The notes under the pieces: generated by a model
What the model was told of the DNA's origin: nothing
What the model saw: only the letters and a program-made list of their open reading frames with translations
Databases searched by the model: none
Made by a program: the position numbers and the translations under genes
Assembly (NCBI GenBank): GCA_003444615.1
Contig: DLUN01000008.1
Location: 13,386 to 23,581, forward strand
Source: Syntrophomonas sp.
Lineage (GTDB): Bacteria; Bacillota; Syntrophomonadia; Syntrophomonadales; Syntrophomonadaceae
Length of the DNA stretch: 10,196 nucleotides
Reading direction: 5' to 3'
Part shown: in pieces, positions 7,328 through 10,196 of the stretch
How positions within the stretch are numbered: position 1 is the first letter of the stretch
How the letters are laid out: each line of letters starts with the position of its first letter

Positions 7328-8260
7328 TTACCCTAGCAACCGGTTTAGTTCAGGAATGATTTCATGCATATCGGCAGTTAAGATATAATCGGCCATTTGA
7401 TTGATAGTAGCATTTTCATCTGTATTTACGGCCACAATAGTTTTAGCATCTCTGATACCAACAGTGAACTGCACCTGTCCAGAAATACCGAACAGAAGCG
7501 CTAAATCCGGTTTGCACAGTTTGCCTGATAAACCAATAACCCGGTCTTCGGACAGCCACTTCTTGTCGGTGGCCAAAGGTTTAGAGCAAGCCACTACTCC
7601 TCCTAATGATTGAGCCAGTGATTCAGCCATAGCTAAATCTTCTTTACTCTTCAACCCCTGACCAACGGCTACTATTACAGCTGTTTCCTCGATGTTGACA
7701 CTATCACTGTCCTTAGCCCTTACTTCTTGAACTCGGATGCCGGAGGGTTTTACGGTTACCTGCAGTTCGGTAACACTTCCTCCCTCGCCGGAAGCAGCCG
7801 AAAAGGCTTTGGGAGCAATAGCCAACACCTGCCTGTCTCCCTCAATGTATTGAGTTGCTACAGTAGCACCACCCAAAGCATTGCGTTCACATTCGATACG
7901 TCCATCTTTTACCTGCATAGCTGATACATCAGTAATACAACCTGCTCCTATGATTTGAGCCAAACTGCCAGCTAATTCTTTGCCCCGGCGGTCAGATGCC
8001 AATAAAACTACCTCCACTCCCAACTGTTGGACTCCCTGGGCGATAACATCAGCTACGGCGGCAACATCAGCCAGAATCAAATCGGATGCGTTTACTTTGT
8101 AGACAGTAGCCCCGGCATCGGCCAAAATCTGTCCTTGCTCATCGTTGTTTATGGTCAGGGCTATTATTTCGTCTCCGGTATTGCTAGCTATGGTTCGAGC
8201 CGCACTTAACAATTCCAGAGCTAAGGTGTCTTTGGCGCTGTATATCATTATTTTTGCCAT
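7328..8260 (-). CDS. fixB: Electron transfer flavoprotein alpha subunit, FixB-type
   Basis: A 310-residue ETF alpha subunit that pairs with FixA and binds FAD. The N-terminal alpha/beta domain spans about 1-180. The C-terminal FAD domain starts near VIVAVGQGLKSKEDL (195-209) and includes FGISGQVQFTVG (257-268) and IVAVNTDENATINQMADY (275-292). The motif is normally GISGxxQHxxG followed by INxDxxAPIFxxADY. Here the His is Phe265 and the API-F part is ATIN. The Arg of the usual CSRP motif is Lys227 in ACSKPL. These sites surround the flavin in characterised ETFs. The stretch from CSKP to LSEDRVIG looks like the E. coli FixB/YdiR group. It starts at ATG 8260, 6 bases after the fixA stop; the G-run covering the last two fixA codons (GGG GGG) can act as the ribosome binding site, so translation is probably coupled. 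A 31-base gap leads to the dehydrogenase gene. Confidence 0.93.
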   Translation of the reverse strand: MAKIMIYSAKDTLALELLSAARTIASNTGDEIIALTINNDEQGQILADAGATVYKVNASDLILADVAAVADVIAQGVQQLGVEVVLLASDRRGKELAGSLAQIIGAGCITDVSAMQVKDGRIECERNALGGATVATQYIEGDRQVLAIAPKAFSAASGEGGSVTELQVTVKPSGIRVQEVRAKDSDSVNIEETAVIVAVGQGLKSKEDLAMAESLAQSLGGVVACSKPLATDKKWLSEDRVIGLSGKLCKPDLALLFGISGQVQFTVGIRDAKTIVAVNTDENATINQMADYILTADMHEIIPELNRLLG

Positions 8261-8266
8261 ATCATC

Positions 8267-9025
8267 TTACCCCCCGATCAAGTTCTCACTCTTCAGCACT
8301 TCTATCAACTCAGCCGAATCTTTTACCACTATCCTCTTGCGATTGGACTCAGGAGCTAAATTGCTGAGTGTAATTATGGGGTTGCTGTGGTCCAGACTAA
8401 CACCCAGTTCATCCAGGTCCAGAAAATGCTTGGGCTTTTTGCCAGCCTTTAAGATCTGGGTTACTGATGGTATGCGCGGCTCACCAATATCAGACAGAAC
8501 CGTAATAATAGCGGGCAATTTAACTTCTACCACCTCTTCACAATCCTCCAAAACCCGGACTACGTAAGCTGTATCTCCATCTATTTTGATGTCACGGGCG
8601 TAGCAGATTTGAGGTAGTTCCAGCAACCGGGCCACTCGAGAACCTACTTGACCGGAATAATTGTCTCCACTACCTTCACCAAAAAGTATCAGATCCACAT
8701 TATCTAATTGTTTTATCCCCGCAGCTAACACTTGGGCTATCATACTGCTGTCGGCTTCTGCCAAGGATTCGTCTATAATTAAACAAGCTTCATCTCCTCC
8801 AGCTGCCAAAGCCTCCTTGATGGTATCCTCCAGCTCCTCCGTTCCTGCAGACAAAACCAATACCTTTTCTTCTCCAGAACTTTCCCGAATAACCACGGCT
8901 GCTTCCAGAGCACTTTTGTCTATGCTGCCAAATGTCAAGGGCACATCTTCCAAAACCGGACGCCGGTTACTGATTCTTATCTGCTGCAGGTCGGGAATCT
9001 GTTTCATTGCCACCACTATATTCAT
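8267..9025 (-). CDS. fixA: Electron transfer flavoprotein beta subunit, FixA-type
   Basis: A 252-residue ETF beta subunit. It forms the soluble FixAB heterodimer and holds AMP in simple ETFs or a second, bifurcating FAD in bifurcating ones. Visible signatures are KQIPD (8-12), the nucleotide-binding block GEGSGDNYSGQVG (116-128), SDIGEPRIPS (178-187) followed by KAGKKP, and a C-terminal RKRIVV segment (229-234). The GSGDxYxxQVG form matches E. coli FixA more than the DGDTGQVGP form of respiratory EtfB, so the Fix group is supported. Whether it bifurcates cannot be decided by eye. The ATG at 9025 has a strong GAGGAGGGG site 8 bases upstream. It lies 28 bases after fixX and 6 bases before fixB, in an operon with fixC and the acyl-CoA dehydrogenase. 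Confidence 0.94.
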   Translation of the reverse strand: MNIVVAMKQIPDLQQIRISNRRPVLEDVPLTFGSIDKSALEAAVVIRESSGEEKVLVLSAGTEELEDTIKEALAAGGDEACLIIDESLAEADSSMIAQVLAAGIKQLDNVDLILFGEGSGDNYSGQVGSRVARLLELPQICYARDIKIDGDTAYVVRVLEDCEEVVEVKLPAIITVLSDIGEPRIPSVTQILKAGKKPKHFLDLDELGVSLDHSNPIITLSNLAPESNRKRIVVKDSAELIEVLKSENLIGG

Positions 9026-9053
9026 GCTCTTAACCCCTCCTCACAATTATCAC

Positions 9054-9338
9054 CTAGCCAAATCGATACTGTATCCCAGTTCCTCCCGGGGGATAATCCC
9101 AATCAAGTACATCAGTACCGCAGGCTATGCGACAGGTACCGCATTCTAAGCAGCCATCAATAGTCAGTTCCACCTCATCAGCCTGAGTTACCGTATACAG
9201 TCCAGCCGGACATACCAGCACCGCTCTTTTCAGTCGAGGGTCCTTTTCCCTGCCAGGTTTAATAGTTATATGCCTGTGTTCATTGGGTTTGAACACATTC
9301 AAGCCTAATTTAGCTTTCAGTCCCAAAGTGTCGGTCAC
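9054..9338 (-). CDS. fixX: Ferredoxin-like protein FixX
   Basis: A 94-residue iron-sulfur protein of the FixX family, about the family's usual length. It partners FixC and corresponds to the iron-sulfur domain of ETF:quinone oxidoreductase. It shows CPAGLY (Cys43), a cysteine cluster CLECGTCRIAC (Cys63, 66, 69, 73) and the typical ending W-D-Y-P-P-G-G-T-G-I-Q-Y-R-F-G. By analogy with ETF:QO, Cys43 plus Cys63/66/69 would hold one [4Fe-4S] cluster, with Cys73 spare; five cysteines are too few for two complete 4Cys clusters. The start is GTG at 9338, which overlaps the fixC stop by four bases (GTGA), a clear sign of coupled translation. AAGGTGA lies a suitable distance upstream. Cytoplasmic, probably bound to FixC at the membrane. 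Confidence 0.95.
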   Translation of the reverse strand: MTDTLGLKAKLGLNVFKPNEHRHITIKPGREKDPRLKRAVLVCPAGLYTVTQADEVELTIDGCLECGTCRIACGTDVLDWDYPPGGTGIQYRFG

Positions 9339-10196
9339 AGCTTCATCACCTTTCTCATATCGCCAGCCATCGCCAGCATTTCACGCCAATTAAGGTGTTT
9401 CCTTATGGTCGGATATAATTTTTCTTTCGGCCCATCGGGAACCGCATACAAGTCGGCCATGATGCCATTGATGAGCTCAGGATAATGAGAATAGATACGT
9501 GGATTGCTTAAAGCTAAAGGAGCCTCCTTAAAACTCTTGAAATCTTTCATAACAAAGCTCTCGTTTAACAGCGCTTCATACTCAGATAGCATCGAGGCAC
9601 TATAGTCATTCTTTTCCCTAGCTTTCAGGACCGCCTGAGCAGCATAATACCCGGAAGCCATTGCATATTCCATTCCTCTGACCGTTATCCCTATGTTCAT
9701 GGAAAAACCGGCCGCGTCTCCAGCTACAAGTATTCCAGGTCCATAAAGCTTAGTGAGAGACGCCCATCCTCCTTCAGGAATAACATGAGCTCCATATTCT
9801 ACAGGGGTTCCATCCTTTATCAAGCGTGCTATTTCCGCCCGCTGTTTAAGGTCTTCCAATAAAGCCGGTACAGCTGCCGCTGATTCGCTGGACATAAGCT
9901 CATTGATGCCTACCACTATGCCAAGACTTAGACTGTCCTGGTTAGTGTAGAGAAAGCCCCCGCCAAATACTCCTCTGGTCACTGCACCCATAAAAAGGCA
10001 GGCAGCTCCCTCTTTTTCCTCCAACCCGAATCTCTCCTCAATTAGCCCAGCATCAATTTCTATAACTTCTTTGATGCCAACTGCGTAGTCTTTGGGTTTT
10101 CCGGGTTTCCTCAGTCCAGCTTTTTCAGCTATTAAGGATAAAACTCCATCACAAGCAATAACTACATCTGCCCTTAGTTCCTCGCCATCGGCTCTT
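9335..10196 (-). CDS. fixC: FAD-dependent oxidoreductase FixC (N-terminus off the right edge)
   Basis: The C-terminal 286 residues of FixC, the flavoprotein homologous to ETF:quinone oxidoreductase. It takes electrons from FixAB and, with FixX, is thought to pass them to quinone. The reading frame is open to the right edge. A TTG at 10024 is in frame, but conserved sequence continues upstream of it (ADVVIACDGVLSLIAEKAGL, visible residues 9-28), so it is not the start. The second FAD motif is GPGILVAGDAAGF (visible residues 152-164), followed by the family's NIGITVRGMEYAMASGYYAA stretch. The family is about 430 residues long, so roughly 145 residues, including the N-terminal Rossmann GxGxxG, lie outside. 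It overlaps fixX by four bases. It appears to be the first visible gene of the operon, and its promoter is outside the window. Confidence 0.93.
   Translation of the reverse strand, partial: RADGEELRADVVIACDGVLSLIAEKAGLRKPGKPKDYAVGIKEVIEIDAGLIEERFGLEEKEGAACLFMGAVTRGVFGGGFLYTNQDSLSLGIVVGINELMSSESAAAVPALLEDLKQRAEIARLIKDGTPVEYGAHVIPEGGWASLTKLYGPGILVAGDAAGFSMNIGITVRGMEYAMASGYYAAQAVLKAREKNDYSASMLSEYEALLNESFVMKDFKSFKEAPLALSNPRIYSHYPELINGIMADLYAVPDGPKEKLYPTIRKHLNWREMLAMAGDMRKVMKL

Noticed and set aside
10022..10024. TTG as a possible start of a short FixC.
   Set aside because: The frame stays open to the right edge and the upstream residues match the conserved FAD-domain segment of FixC, so the gene is cut by the window and not truncated or restarted.

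Overview
The window reads as a fatty-acid / acyl-CoA oxidation locus of an anaerobic Firmicute. Strong AGGAGG-type ribosome binding sites, ATG/GTG/TTG starts, moderate GC and the gene content (FixABCX-type electron-transfer genes, an acyl-CoA dehydrogenase, thiolases, a CoA-transferase, a sigma-54 activator) would fit a syntrophic fatty-acid oxidiser such as a Syntrophomonas relative. The assignment to Firmicutes is fairly secure; the family-level guess is inference, because no marker gene is present.

Layout. (1) 1-1031, minus strand: the N-terminal 343 residues of a PAS-containing sigma-54 (RpoN) activator whose C-terminus runs off the left edge. (2) 1032-1426: a 395-base divergent control region. 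It holds a near-consensus sigma-54 promoter facing right (1314-1329), a perfect inverted repeat with 15-bp arms about 76 bases upstream of the predicted start of transcription, and a partial copy of one arm nearer the regulator gene. (3) 1427-5323, plus strand: an SCP2/archaeal-type thiolase, an acetyl-CoA hydrolase/transferase-family CoA-transferase and a classical thiolase, followed by a strong hairpin terminator at 5365-5401 that can serve both strands. (4) 10196-5464, minus strand: fixC (cut by the right edge), fixX, fixA (etfB), fixB (etfA) and a 610-residue acyl-CoA dehydrogenase, tightly packed as one operon that converges on the first.

How the genes could work together (inference). 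The activator probably senses a ligand through its PAS domain and switches on the thiolase / CoA-transferase / thiolase operon through the sigma-54 promoter. The CoA-transferase would activate a carboxylic acid with acetyl-CoA, or release acetate, and the thiolases would cleave or condense 3-oxoacyl-CoAs. The other operon supplies the oxidation step: electrons pass from the acyl-CoA dehydrogenase to the FixAB flavoprotein and on to the membrane-associated FixCX pair, which resembles ETF:quinone oxidoreductase, or the complex runs as an electron-bifurcating or confurcating unit. The enoyl-CoA hydratase and 3-hydroxyacyl-CoA dehydrogenase of a full beta-oxidation spiral are not in the window.

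I see no tRNA, rRNA, CRISPR array, insertion sequence or phage gene. Nothing here is a clearly unknown system. The most interesting points are the divergent sigma-54 control region, the unusual fixCXAB-acd gene order, and flavin-site substitutions in the FixB protein.
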